Source: Neisseria brasiliensis (GTDB taxonomy: Bacteria > Pseudomonadota > Gammaproteobacteria > Burkholderiales > Neisseriaceae). Taken from it: a stretch of DNA of 64,000 nucleotides. The DNA lies in assembly GCF_009671065.1 (NCBI RefSeq), contig NZ_CP046027.1, positions 2,170,001-2,234,000 on the forward strand, written 5' to 3'. The notes beneath the pieces are model-generated. The model was not told the origin of the DNA and did not search any database. It was given only the letters and a program-made list of their open reading frames with translations. Each line of letters opens with the position of its first letter. The first letter of the stretch is position 1. A program made the translations under genes and the position numbers. This document shows positions 18,919 to 27,434 of the stretch, one piece after another.

Positions 18919-19596
18919 ATGAGTATTAAAGAATGGCCGGAAGGGGAAAGGCCGCGTGAAAAATTATTGGCGCGTGGTGCTTCAGCATTGAGCGATGCAG
19001 AATTACTGGCGATTTTGCTCAGAGTAGGCACACGCGGCATGAGCGCAGTGGATTTGGCGCGCTATCTGCTGCAACAGTTTGGTAGCTTGGGCAAGCTGAT
19101 GAATGCGGATGCGCGTGCATTGGCGGCACATAAAGGCATGGGCTTGGCCAGCTTTACCCAGTTTGCTGTGGTTAAAGAAATCGGGCGGCGGATTTTAAGC
19201 GAAGAGTTGCAGCAAAACATGACGCTCGATAATCCGCAGGCTGCCGGTGATTATTTGCGGCTCAACTTAGGGTACGAAAAAGTCGAAGTCAGCTTGGCTT
19301 TGTTGCTTAACCGTCAAAACCAACTGATTGCCGTGCGTGAATTGTCGCGCGGCACGGTGGCGGAAAACACGGTTTATATCCGAGAGATCGTCAAACTGGC
19401 GCTTGAAGAATACGCCGATAGCTTGATTCTCGCCCACAATCACCCGGGCGGACATGCGAGGCCGTCTGAAGCGGATATTCAGTTTACCAAGAGATTGGCG
19501 CAGGCGTTGAATTTGGTGGATATTTCGTTGTTGGATCATTTTGTAGTGACAGCACAGGAGGCTTATTCCATGCGGCAGGCGGGGTTGATGGGCTAA
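18919..19596 (+). CDS. radC: RadC family JAB-domain protein
   Basis: A 225-residue protein of normal RadC length. The N-terminal part (about residues 1-95) has a helix-hairpin-helix-like segment. The C-terminal MPN/JAB domain carries the metal-binding signature HNHPGG followed by SEAD (about residues 174-190). RadC was historically called a DNA repair protein, but its biochemical role is unresolved; the JAMM-type motif predicts a metal-dependent hydrolase. The gene is convergent with the DUF1841 gene, with a DUS hairpin between them. Confidence 0.92.
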   Translation: MSIKEWPEGERPREKLLARGASALSDAELLAILLRVGTRGMSAVDLARYLLQQFGSLGKLMNADARALAAHKGMGLASFTQFAVVKEIGRRILSEELQQNMTLDNPQAAGDYLRLNLGYEKVEVSLALLLNRQNQLIAVRELSRGTVAENTVYIREIVKLALEEYADSLILAHNHPGGHARPSEADIQFTKRLAQALNLVDISLLDHFVVTAQEAYSMRQAGLMG

Positions 19597-19605
19597 CATG
19601 AAACA

Positions 19606-19641
19606 AGGCCGTCTGAAAGCCAATCAACTTTCAGACGGCCT
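19606..19641. terminator. DUS hairpin between convergent radC and DUF1841 gene
   Basis: Inverted AG-DUS pair with a 12-base loop, placed between two convergent stop codons. Confidence 0.7.
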
Positions 19642-19651
19642 CATCATTCTG

Positions 19652-20155
19652 TTACTCACGCTCACTGATTTTATCGGACAAACCCACGTCATGCGGATTC
19701 AACCGCGCGTGCTCTTCCTGCCCCAAGCCGACTAGTTTACGCAAACGTGTCATATAGGCATTCACATCCAAACCGCGACCATAGCGCTGCGCTTCCCACA
19801 AGGTTTCCGCCAGCGCGTCCATCATCTCATGCTCGGCGCGAATCCAGTCATCATGATAACGCGCGCACAATTGCGCATGTATCGCCCGAATGCCCGGCGG
19901 CTGGTCGATGGCCGCTTGTTCCTGCAAAGACAAATGCAGCGACATATGTAAAAAAGGATTGCTTTCCCCATCTTCCGGCAGCCAGTTTTTATCTAAATAA
20001 TTGTCGATGTCAGCCAAATAATGTTCATATTCCGGATGCGCTTCAATGATGCGCAAAGCCTTTTGTTGCAAGCCATCTAGTTGCAGCGGCGTGAAGCGGT
20101 GTTGCCAAACATAGGCAAAGAAACGGCGCACATCGTGTGTGTTAACATCATACAT
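19652..20155 (-). CDS. DUF1841 family protein
   Basis: A 167-residue soluble, mostly helical protein resembling DUF1841, a family of unknown function widespread in betaproteobacteria. The N-terminal VRRFFAYVWQHRFTPLQLDGLQQKALRIIEAHPEYEHYL and the HMSLHLSLQEQAAIDQPPGIR segment, rich in conserved histidines, are typical. I chose the start MYDVNTHDVRRFF because the extra 19 upstream codons overlap a DUS and lack similarity. There is no operon partner. Confidence 0.75.
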   Translation of the reverse strand: MYDVNTHDVRRFFAYVWQHRFTPLQLDGLQQKALRIIEAHPEYEHYLADIDNYLDKNWLPEDGESNPFLHMSLHLSLQEQAAIDQPPGIRAIHAQLCARYHDDWIRAEHEMMDALAETLWEAQRYGRGLDVNAYMTRLRKLVGLGQEEHARLNPHDVGLSDKISERE

Positions 20156-20316
20156 AGTGGTTATCCTGTTCAGACGGCCTTGCGTTATTGCTATTTGAAA
20201 CAAATATATCAATAGGCCGTCTGAAAATTAAGTAGGTGTTGCGAAATAATCGAGAGAGTGTAGCCCTTTTTTATCCGGCTTGCCATAAACAATCGTTTCA
20301 GACGGCCTGATAAAGA

Positions 20317-20345
20317 TTGGCAAAACCGCATACACTGCGTATAAT
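20317..20345 (+). promoter_or_regulatory. Sigma-70-type promoter of ssrA
   Basis: TTGGCA (20317-20322) and a perfect TATAAT (20340-20345) are separated by 17 bases. The predicted transcription start is a few bases before the 5' end of the tmRNA. Confidence 0.8.
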
Positions 20346-20360
20346 AACACTTTCCTATCT

Positions 20361-20724
20361 GGGGGCGATCTTGGTTTCGACGGGGGTTGCGAAGCAGATG
20401 CGGGCATACCGGGGTCTCAGATTCCCGTAAAACACTGAATCTAAATAGTCGCAAACGACGAAACTTACGCTTTAGCCGCTTAAGGCTAGCCGTTGCAGCA
20501 GTTGGCCGATGGGCTGTGTAGGGTCAAACCTACGGCAACGTCATTTTACATTGGCTGGTTTTCCGTCGGGTTACTTGGCGGAAAATAAGATTTAAGGTAA
20601 CTGGTTTCCCAAGAGCCTGTCTGTCGGCGCAAGGGGAGCAAGATTTTAAGTAGGCAAGACTAAGTATGTAGAACGCTTTGTAGAGGACTTTCGGACGGGG
20701 GTTCAATTCCCCCCGCCTCCACCA
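20361..20724 (+). ncRNA. ssrA: Transfer-messenger RNA (tmRNA)
   Basis: A 364-base one-piece tmRNA. The 5' GGGGGCGAUCUUGGUUUCGACGG pairs with the 3' end, which reads GGGGUUCAAUUCCCCCCGCCUCC before ACCA, giving the alanyl tRNA-like domain with encoded CCA. The internal frame at 20451-20483 (GCA AAC GAC GAA ACU UAC GCU UUA GCC GCU UAA) encodes the tag ANDETYALAA, as in Neisseria. With SmpB it rescues ribosomes stalled on broken messages and marks the nascent peptide for proteolysis. Confidence 0.98.
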
Positions 20725-20732
20725 GATTCTCT

Positions 20733-20768
20733 AAACGCCATGTTGCTAAACATGGCGTTTTTTATTTT
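20733..20768 (+). terminator. Rho-independent terminator of tmRNA gene
   Basis: AAACGCCATG-TTGCTAAA-CATGGCGTTT followed by a T-rich tail, starting 8 bases after the CCA end. Confidence 0.9.
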
Positions 20769-20822
20769 GTATTAGCTGAGAAAAAATCTTGACAAACGCA
20801 TGTATATGATTGCAATTTGACA

Positions 20823-20836
20823 GTCATTCGAATGAC
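20823..20836. promoter_or_regulatory. Perfect 14-bp palindrome (possible operator)
   Basis: GTCATTCGAATGAC is a perfect palindrome directly downstream of a TTGACA box (20817-20822) in the spacer between the tmRNA terminator and proS. It could be a dimeric repressor or activator site overlapping a promoter. No cognate regulator gene is adjacent. Confidence 0.3.
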
Positions 20837-20865
20837 AAAAGCTTATATTGCAGAAGCGTGAAAAT

Positions 20866-20900
20866 CTATACACAAACTCTGTGGATAACCTTGTGGGTAA
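20866..20900. other. Cluster of DnaA-box-like 9-mers
   Basis: Three sites lie within 35 bases: CTATACACA (one mismatch to TTATNCACA), TGTGGATAA (perfect inverse of TTATCCACA, 20880-20888) and TGTGGGTAA (20892-20900, one mismatch). The following 230 bases, up to proS, are strongly AT-rich. The arrangement could be a DnaA-regulated promoter or part of a replication origin. Neither is proven, and no dnaA gene is in the window. Confidence 0.35.
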
Positions 20901-21153
20901 ACTTTGAATAAACAAAAAAAACGTTTTAGCGACAATCATGCTGTTAAGTTGCTTAAAAATTAATCAATTTAAATTCAATAAAATCAATAGGTTATGTATT
21001 TTTGATATTTCGAGCCGTCTGAAAATAAAATTTCTAAGTAAAACAAAGCGCTGTAAAGGTGTGTACAAATTTTCGTTGACAGCTGAAAAATTATTAAATT
21101 TTTGCCAATCGCGTTACAATAGCCGTTTATTTTGAACACTCGAACCAGACATC

Positions 21154-22866
21154 ATGAAAGCCAGTCAATTTTTTATCTCTACTTTAAAAGAAGCACCTGC
21201 GGAAGCTTCGCTTGCCAGCCATCAATTAATGCTGCGTGCCGGTTTGATTAAATCGGTGGCGTCGGGTTTGTATACTTGGATGCCGATGGGCTTACGCGTG
21301 TTGCGTAAGGTGGAAAACGTGGTGCGCGAGGAAATGAATCGTGCCGGCAGTGTGGAATTGCTGATGCCGGTGGTGCAGCCTGCTGAATTGTGGCAGGAAT
21401 CTGGCCGCTGGGAGTTTTACGGTAAGGAATTGCTGCGCTTGAAAGACCGTAAAGATGCTGATTTCTGTATGGGGCCGACTTGTGAAGAAGTGATTACGGA
21501 TATTGTGCGCAAGGAAATCAGCAGCTATAAGCAATTGCCAAAGAATTTTTACCATATCCAAACCAAATTCCGTGATGAAATCCGCCCGCGTTTCGGTGTG
21601 ATGCGCGCGCGTGAGTTTGTGATGAAAGATGCGTATTCGTTCCATGCGGATTTTGAGTCTTTGCAGGCCACTTATCAGGATATGTATGACGCTTATTGCC
21701 GCGTGTTCAACCGTTTGGGCTTGGATTTCCGGCCTGTTGCAGCGGATACGGGCAGTATTGGCGGTACCGGTTCGCATGAATTCCAAGTGTTGGCTGACAG
21801 CGGTGAAGACGTGATTGCCTATAGCGATGCGTCTGATTACGCGGCCAATATTGAATTGGCGCCGACGCTGCCTTTGAGCGGTGAGCGTGCGGCAGCGCAA
21901 GCGACATTGGATAAGGTTCATACGCCGAATGTGAAAACGATTGCGGCGTTGGTGGAATTTTTAAATATTCCGATTGAGCAAACGCTGAAATCGATCGTGG
22001 TTGAAGGCGAGGAAGAGGGCGAAATCGTGTTGCTGCTGTTGCGCGGCGATCATGAGTTTAACGACATTAAAGCGGAAAAATTGGCCGGTGTGAAATCGCC
22101 TTTGAGCATGGCGGCTCCGGAAGCGATTTTGGCGCAATTTGGTGCCAATGGTGGTTCGCTGGGGCCGGTTGGCTTTAAGGGCAAGATTTATGCCGATTTC
22201 GCCACTGAAAAAGGTGCGGATTGGGTGATTGGCGCCAATGAAGACGACTACCACTATACCGGCTTTAACTTCGGCCGCGATTCGGCAGAGCCTGAATTTG
22301 TTGATTTGCGTAATGTGGTGGAGGGCGATGCCAGCCCGGATGGACAAGGCCGTCTGAAACTGGCGCGCGGCATTGAAGTGGGACATGTGTTCCAATTGCG
22401 CGATAAATATTCTAAAGCCTTGAATGCCGCTTTCTTGGACAACAACGGTAAATCGCAAATCATGGAAATGGGTTGCTACGGCATCGGTGTGACGCGTGTG
22501 GTGGCAGCAGCCATTGAGCAAAACCATGACGAACGCGGCATCATTTGGACACCAGCCATGGCGCCATTTGAAGTGGTGATTGTGCCGATGAACTACAAAA
22601 AATCTGAAGCGGTGCGTGAAGCGGCTGACCGCATTTATGCCGAACTGCAAGCGCAGGGTGTGGATGTGTTGCTGGACGATCGTGATGAGCGCGCCGGTGT
22701 GTTGCTGAACGATTCTGAATTGTTGGGCATTCCGCATCGTATCGTGATTGGCGACCGTGGTTTGAAAGAAGGCAATGTAGAATATGCGCAACGCCGTGAT
22801 ACCGAATCGCAAAGCATTGCGTCTGGTGATGTGGTGGCGCAAGTTGTAGCGGCGCTGAAAGCTTAA
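21154..22866 (+). CDS. proS: Prolyl-tRNA synthetase
   Basis: A 570-residue bacterial-type class II synthetase that charges tRNA-Pro. Motif 2 and 3 regions are visible (FRDEIRPRFGVMRAREFVMKDAYSF; GCYGIGVTRVVAAAIEQ). The INS editing domain that removes mischarged alanine lies between them (about residues 225-400). The C-terminal anticodon-binding domain contains VDVLLDDRDERAGVLLNDSELLGIPHR. The length matches the E. coli enzyme (572). A weak ribosome site precedes the ATG. The gene ends at a slightly imperfect DUS hairpin. Confidence 0.97.
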   Translation: MKASQFFISTLKEAPAEASLASHQLMLRAGLIKSVASGLYTWMPMGLRVLRKVENVVREEMNRAGSVELLMPVVQPAELWQESGRWEFYGKELLRLKDRKDADFCMGPTCEEVITDIVRKEISSYKQLPKNFYHIQTKFRDEIRPRFGVMRAREFVMKDAYSFHADFESLQATYQDMYDAYCRVFNRLGLDFRPVAADTGSIGGTGSHEFQVLADSGEDVIAYSDASDYAANIELAPTLPLSGERAAAQATLDKVHTPNVKTIAALVEFLNIPIEQTLKSIVVEGEEEGEIVLLLLRGDHEFNDIKAEKLAGVKSPLSMAAPEAILAQFGANGGSLGPVGFKGKIYADFATEKGADWVIGANEDDYHYTGFNFGRDSAEPEFVDLRNVVEGDASPDGQGRLKLARGIEVGHVFQLRDKYSKALNAAFLDNNGKSQIMEMGCYGIGVTRVVAAAIEQNHDERGIIWTPAMAPFEVVIVPMNYKKSEAVREAADRIYAELQAQGVDVLLDDRDERAGVLLNDSELLGIPHRIVIGDRGLKEGNVEYAQRRDTESQSIASGDVVAQVVAALKA

Positions 22867-22891
22867 GTATTTATTGTGTTTATAGTCAAAA

Positions 22892-22924
22892 AGGCCGTCT
22901 GAAAAGAATAATTTCAGATGGCCT
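22892..22924 (+). terminator. DUS hairpin after proS
   Basis: AGGCCGTCTGAA pairs with TTCAGATGGCCT, which has one base changed from the perfect inverse. It lies 25 bases after the proS stop. Confidence 0.65.
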
Positions 22925-22930
22925 TTGGCT

Positions 22931-23116
22931 TTTGCAAAACTCATTAATTTTTAGAAATCTTTAAACCGTCATTCCCGCGCAGGCGGGAATCCAGATCTAT
23001 CGGCTTTAGGAATGTTTAACTATTTTAGTAATTTGACGCACTGGATTCCCGCCTGCGCGGGAATGACAAGTATAAGTTTTCTCGCTTCAAATTGAGTTTT
23101 GCAAAGGTCTCGGCCT
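22931..23116. repeat. Intergenic mosaic element with two dRS3-type repeats
   Basis: Two inverted 20-mers of dRS3 type (ATTCCC-N8-GGGAAT) lie at 22971-22990 and 23045-23064, with a 54-base core between them. Outside them, TTTGCAAAACTCA (22931-22943) is the exact inverse of 23093-23105. The right side continues into GCAAAGGTCTCGGCC, the terminus of the 143-bp repeat described elsewhere here. This looks like a neisserial intergenic mosaic (RS/dRS3) unit nested in another inverted repeat. Confidence 0.8.
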
Positions 23117-23193
23117 TTATTTAATGATGAAAGATAGCAAAAAACAGGGCAGAAAACATTCTGCCCTGTTTGGTTTTAAATGTGGATTAAGGA

Positions 23194-24669
23194 TTATTCC
23201 TTATCTTCTTTTTTATCGTCTTTTTTCGGTGCTGGTTTTTTCGCTGCCAAACCTAAGGATTTTTGCCATTCGGTCGGGTTTTTCACCAAATCCAAAGCTT
23301 TGCGTAATTGGTCGTCTTTAGCCGGATTCGGTGTCCGGCGGGCGATGATGTCTTCTTCTTTTTCCTTGTCGGTTTTCGGTTTGGCTTCTTGCTTCAAGGC
23401 TTCTTCAACCGTTTCAGGGATTTCGTTGCTGCTGTTGACATCGGCGCCGCCCAACGGATTGCCGATATGGCCGATTAAGTCGGCTTCGCGGCTTTCATAG
23501 GCGCGGTCTTTGTCTTTCACTTCCACATCCGGCACAATGCCTTGCGCTTGAATCGAGCGGTCATTTGGCGTGTAGTACAAGGCAGTTGTCAATTTAACCG
23601 CGCTGCCGTTGGACAACGGAATCACGGTTTGCACTGAGCCTTTGCCGAAGCTTTGTGTGCCAACGACTACGGCGCGTTTGTGGTCTTGCAGCGCACCGGC
23701 CACAATTTCCGAAGCAGAAGCAGAGCCTGAGTTAATCAATACCGTCATCGGAATGGTTTTCAGCTCGGCAGGTAAACCATCAAGCGGGTCTTTGCCGCTG
23801 GATAAGATGTAATCTTCAGGCGTGGCTTTTAATACCATACCGGCTTTGCCGTCGCGGCCTTTGGTGCTGACCACATTCACATCATTCGGCAGGAAAGCAG
23901 CCGATACGCCGACTGCACCGTTAAGCAGGCCGCCGGGGTCGTCACGCAGGTCTAAAATTAAGCCTTTTAATGGCGCACCGTTTTGCTTGGTTAAATCTTT
24001 TGCAGCATCATTCACGCCCGCGATGGTGCGCTCTTGGAACTGGGTCACGCGGATGTAGCCGTAGCCCGGTTCTAGCAGGTGATGGCGTACGCTTTTCACT
24101 TTGATGATGGCGCGGGTCAGATTCACCACAATTGGTTTGTCGGCATTTTTACGCGACAGGGTCAGGGTGATTTTGGTGCCCGGTTTGCCGCGCATTTTTT
24201 TCACCGCTTCGCTTACGGTCAGGCCACGGGTTGAAGTATTGTCGATTTTGACAATGAAGTCGCCGCTTTTTACGCCGGCACGCTCGGCCGGTGTGTCTTC
24301 AATCGGGGCAACTACTTTGATGAAGCCGTCTTCTTGGCCGATTTCCATGCCTAAGCCGCCAAATTCGCCGCTGGTGTTTTCTTTCAGGTCGGAATAGCCT
24401 TTTTTATCCATGTATTCCGAATGTGGGTCAAGGCCGGCAACCATGCCTTTCATCGCGCCTTCGAATAATTCTTCATCGGATTTGTCTTGGTAATAATTGG
24501 CTTTGATTTGGCCGTAAACTTCGGCCATGGTGCGGATGGATTTTACCGGTAAAGATTCGTCTTTAGCGCTTTTTTCGGCGGCAATGCTTTGAACGCTGAG
24601 GCTGAGTGCCACGCCGCTGAACGCGCCCAAGGTGTAAAGTGCAACTTTTTTCAAAGTGGATTTTGACAT
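23194..24669 (-). CDS. C-terminal processing peptidase (S41 family, CtpA-like)
   Basis: A 491-residue periplasmic serine protease. It begins with an N-terminal signal or anchor helix (about residues 7-30). A PDZ domain follows (about 95-180, containing GGLGMEIGQEDGFIKVVAPIEDTPAERAGVKSGD). The S41 core has the catalytic serine in INSGSASASEI and the general-base lysine in SFGKGSVQ. A Lys/Glu-rich C-terminal tail follows. Such enzymes trim or degrade envelope proteins, often amidase- or transglycosylase-related. It is encoded just downstream of an EnvC-like murein hydrolase activator on the same strand, a pairing seen in many proteobacteria. Confidence 0.92.
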   Translation of the reverse strand: MSKSTLKKVALYTLGAFSGVALSLSVQSIAAEKSAKDESLPVKSIRTMAEVYGQIKANYYQDKSDEELFEGAMKGMVAGLDPHSEYMDKKGYSDLKENTSGEFGGLGMEIGQEDGFIKVVAPIEDTPAERAGVKSGDFIVKIDNTSTRGLTVSEAVKKMRGKPGTKITLTLSRKNADKPIVVNLTRAIIKVKSVRHHLLEPGYGYIRVTQFQERTIAGVNDAAKDLTKQNGAPLKGLILDLRDDPGGLLNGAVGVSAAFLPNDVNVVSTKGRDGKAGMVLKATPEDYILSSGKDPLDGLPAELKTIPMTVLINSGSASASEIVAGALQDHKRAVVVGTQSFGKGSVQTVIPLSNGSAVKLTTALYYTPNDRSIQAQGIVPDVEVKDKDRAYESREADLIGHIGNPLGGADVNSSNEIPETVEEALKQEAKPKTDKEKEEDIIARRTPNPAKDDQLRKALDLVKNPTEWQKSLGLAAKKPAPKKDDKKEDKE

Positions 24670-24698
24670 TATTGTTAACTTTCTTTGTGTGCTTTGTG

Positions 24699-24735
24699 AG
24701 GCCGTCTGAAAAGGTGGGGTTATTTCAGACGGCCT
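24699..24735 (-). terminator. DUS hairpin between envC-like gene and ctpA
   Basis: Inverted AG-DUS pair with a 13-base loop, upstream of the protease gene and downstream of the envC-like gene on the minus strand. Another single DUS abuts the envC-like stop codon (24887-24898). Confidence 0.6.
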
Positions 24736-24898
24736 AAGTCATCGTTCGTGAAACTTTAGGCGATTTGGCCCGATGAAACAACCGTTTTAGGGTAAAAAAA
24801 TGCTAGCAACTGTTTGCTTGGCAGCAAATTCGTCATGTTAATCACCATTCATGAATGTTCAGTATGCTTTGAATCTGCATATAAAGGCCGTCTGAACA

Positions 24899-26749
24899 TC
24901 AATTAATCCAAGAGAGCGGATTCATGTTTTGGCCGTTGTAGCGGATTTCCAAATACAGGCCTTCTTCGCCGCTTGGTAGGGTGCCGCTGGTGCCGATTTT
25001 ATGGCCTTGGCTGACGCTGTATCCTTTCACCACACCGATTTCGCTCAAGCCTGAATACACGCTGACGTATTTGTCGCCATGATCGACCACGACCACATTG
25101 CCGTAGCCTTCTAGTTCGCTGGCATATACCACATTACCGGCGGCAATGCTGTTCACCGCAGCAGGTGGCGTGGTGTAGAACACGCCTTTCCACATTTCGC
25201 CGCTTTCACGCTGATGACCAAACAAGCCTGAGAGCATACCATTGACCGGTTTTTTCAGACGGCCTTGCATGCGGCTGAAGCTATTTGGATTGCTGATGGT
25301 CACAAAGCTGCCGGATTTCGGTGCTTGCAGCTTCATGTCTTCATCGGTGAGATTTGACATGGCGGCACGCTCTTTCGCGGCTTGCTCTTCTTTCGCTTTG
25401 GCGGCTTGGCGTGCTTTTTCGGCAGCGGCCAAACGCGCTTCCGCTGCTTTTTTACGCGCTTCGGCCTCTTTTTTGCGCTGCTCGGCTTTTTGTTTGTCCA
25501 AATCTTTAATCAGATTGTTCAAACGCTGCTCGTTGTCTTTTTGGGTAACTGATTTTTTGGCGTCTTTGGCCATCGCGGCATTTTGGCGGCGGCTTTCGAC
25601 TTGCTCAGGAGTATTTTTTGCGCCTTGTTTTTTCAACGCCGCTTGCGCATTGGCCTGCAGGCGTTTCAGACGGCTTAATTCATTGTTGATTTTGGTTTCT
25701 TGTGCGGCCAATTCTTTTTGCTGCTTGGCCAAATCCGCCATCACTTTTTCGTTAGAAGCATTGATGTAGCGGGTGTAACGCAGGAAACGTGTTTTCTGGC
25801 CCGGTTCGGCATTTTTCAAGAATAGGGCAACGGCATTCGGTTGACTGTTTTTATAATTGCCTGAAACAAAACGCGAAATCTGTGCGCGGGTGTTGCCCAC
25901 TTCGGCTTTGAGACGGGTTAAATCTTTATCCAATTGTTGCAATTTGTTCCATGCATCGCGCTGTTGGCGGTTGATGTTGGATAAGCTGTTGCGGGTTTGT
26001 TGCAGCTTTTTCAAATCAGCATTCACGCGCACCAAGAAATCGGCCGTGCGTTTGTTCAAAGCTTGCTTGGCGTTCAAATCATTAGTGGCGGCGCTGACGG
26101 CGGAGCGTAATTCGTCGCTGTCTTTGCTTGGTGCGGCAGCGGATTTTTTATCATTGGCCGCATTGGCTTTAGCGACTGGTTTGGCTGTTTCTTTTTTATC
26201 AGCTGCTTTTTTTACCGGCTCTTTTTTAGCAGATTCTTTTTTAGCCGTTTCTTGCTTGGCAGGCTGCTTGGCCGCTTCTTTTTTATTGTCTTTTTTTGCT
26301 GCCGTTTCAGGTTTGGCGGCGGCTTTTTTGTTGGTTTGCTTGCTGTTGCTTTCTTTTTCTTTGGCTGATTCTTTAGTGTTTTTCGCGGCAGCTTTTTTCA
26401 CTGGCTGTTCTTTGCTTTGGGCAGCTGCTTTTTTATTGTCTGCTCCTTTGGCGTTGCTTTTTTTGTTGTCGACTTTATCGTCTTTTTTGGCAACAGCTTT
26501 GGCTTTTTCGGTTGGTTTGTTGTCTGCTTTTTCTTTGGTTTTGGCTGATGCGGTTTTGCCGCTGTCTTTTTTGTCTTTGGCAGCGGTTTTTTTATCGTTG
26601 GCTTTGGCCGCTTCTTTTGGGGCGGTTGCTTTTTTGGTTTGGGTATTTTTCTTCGCGGCAGCGGCTTTTTCTTTGGCCGAATCGTTGGCTGAGAATGAAG
26701 GAGCGGCGAAACAGAGCAATAAGGCGAGTAAAAGAGGTGTGTAACGCAT
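24899..26749 (-). CDS. EnvC/NlpD-like murein hydrolase activator (degenerate LytM/M23)
   Basis: A 616-residue secreted protein. The signal peptide is MRYTPLLLALLLCFAAPSFSA. A strikingly Lys/Ala-rich low-complexity region follows (about residues 22-200). A long coiled coil comes next (about 205-475, heptad-like and rich in Gln, Lys and Glu), then a C-terminal M23/LytM domain (about 500-616). In that domain the usual zinc ligands are missing: GEMWKGVFY stands where HxGxD is expected, and YLEIRYNGQ where HxH is expected. It should therefore activate amidases rather than cut murein itself, like EnvC. Starts 7 or 11 codons further upstream are possible. Confidence 0.85.
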   Translation of the reverse strand: MRYTPLLLALLLCFAAPSFSANDSAKEKAAAAKKNTQTKKATAPKEAAKANDKKTAAKDKKDSGKTASAKTKEKADNKPTEKAKAVAKKDDKVDNKKSNAKGADNKKAAAQSKEQPVKKAAAKNTKESAKEKESNSKQTNKKAAAKPETAAKKDNKKEAAKQPAKQETAKKESAKKEPVKKAADKKETAKPVAKANAANDKKSAAAPSKDSDELRSAVSAATNDLNAKQALNKRTADFLVRVNADLKKLQQTRNSLSNINRQQRDAWNKLQQLDKDLTRLKAEVGNTRAQISRFVSGNYKNSQPNAVALFLKNAEPGQKTRFLRYTRYINASNEKVMADLAKQQKELAAQETKINNELSRLKRLQANAQAALKKQGAKNTPEQVESRRQNAAMAKDAKKSVTQKDNEQRLNNLIKDLDKQKAEQRKKEAEARKKAAEARLAAAEKARQAAKAKEEQAAKERAAMSNLTDEDMKLQAPKSGSFVTISNPNSFSRMQGRLKKPVNGMLSGLFGHQRESGEMWKGVFYTTPPAAVNSIAAGNVVYASELEGYGNVVVVDHGDKYVSVYSGLSEIGVVKGYSVSQGHKIGTSGTLPSGEEGLYLEIRYNGQNMNPLSWIN

Positions 26750-26973
26750 AATGTATTTTCTTAAAGTCATTAAAAGCGACAAAGCCCGATTATACTGATT
26801 GTCAGGCCGTCTGAAAATCTTATTTAAACGCGTTTCACAAATGCTTGCAATCTTATTAAACGGTCTTATATAGTATCCGTAAATTTTATCAGGCTGCGCC
26901 GTAAAACTTCGCCGTTCACGGCGGAGATATAAGGCGCGGACTGCGTAGCAGTCCTAAAACCGTTGATATTCAG

Positions 26974-27390
26974 TTAATCAGGCGTTTTCTGCTGTTCAAT
27001 ATACTGCCGAATAATCGTAATCGGCGCACCACCACAGCTACCTGCAAAATAAGACGGCGACCACAACGCACCGCCCCATAATTTTTGTTTGATGCTTGGA
27101 TAATTTTTCTGTCTAATCATGCGGCTAGATACACCTTTCAAGCTGTTCACCAGTTTTGAAATAGACACTTTGGGCGGATAGTTCACAAGTAAATGAACAT
27201 GGTCATCTTCGCCGTCAAATTCCACCAGTTGCGCTTCAAAATCGGTGCAGACGCTCTCAAAAATACCGCGCATATCGTCCAAAATTTCTTTTGTGAACAC
27301 TTTTCGGCGATATTTTGCGACAAATACCAAATGTACATGAAGATTAAAAACAACGTGCCGACCACGTCTTAAATCAGTTTCTTTTTCCAT
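26974..27390 (-). CDS. tnpA: IS200/IS605 TnpA Y1-HUH transposase
   Basis: A 138-residue single-strand DNA transposase. The HUH metal motif is HVH at residues 64-66 (EDDHVHLLVNYPP), and the catalytic tyrosine is Y130 in RQYIEQQ. It acts as a dimer that cuts and rejoins hairpin ends of single-stranded DNA, usually on the lagging strand. The length is normal and both catalytic motifs are intact, so the enzyme may be active. Confidence 0.93.
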   Translation of the reverse strand: MEKETDLRRGRHVVFNLHVHLVFVAKYRRKVFTKEILDDMRGIFESVCTDFEAQLVEFDGEDDHVHLLVNYPPKVSISKLVNSLKGVSSRMIRQKNYPSIKQKLWGGALWSPSYFAGSCGGAPITIIRQYIEQQKTPD

Positions 27391-27434
27391 AGACCAAGTG
27401 TAAAATTGCTAAAAATTCCATTATCCATGAAATC

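Noticed and set aside
20361..20724. Ordinary tRNA gene at the CCA-ending sequence
   Set aside because: The only tRNA-like ends in the window belong to the tmRNA; I found no other sequence with T-loop and acceptor features.
20938..21135. 65-codon open frame before proS
   Set aside because: It is AT-rich, has no ribosome site and low-complexity Asn/Lys/Phe composition; the stretch is better explained as promoter or AT-rich regulatory DNA.
21292..22944. Long minus-strand open frames opposite proS (209 and 327 codons)
   Set aside because: They are antisense to a complete prolyl-tRNA synthetase, with histidine-rich composition typical of reverse-strand translation and no recognisable motif.
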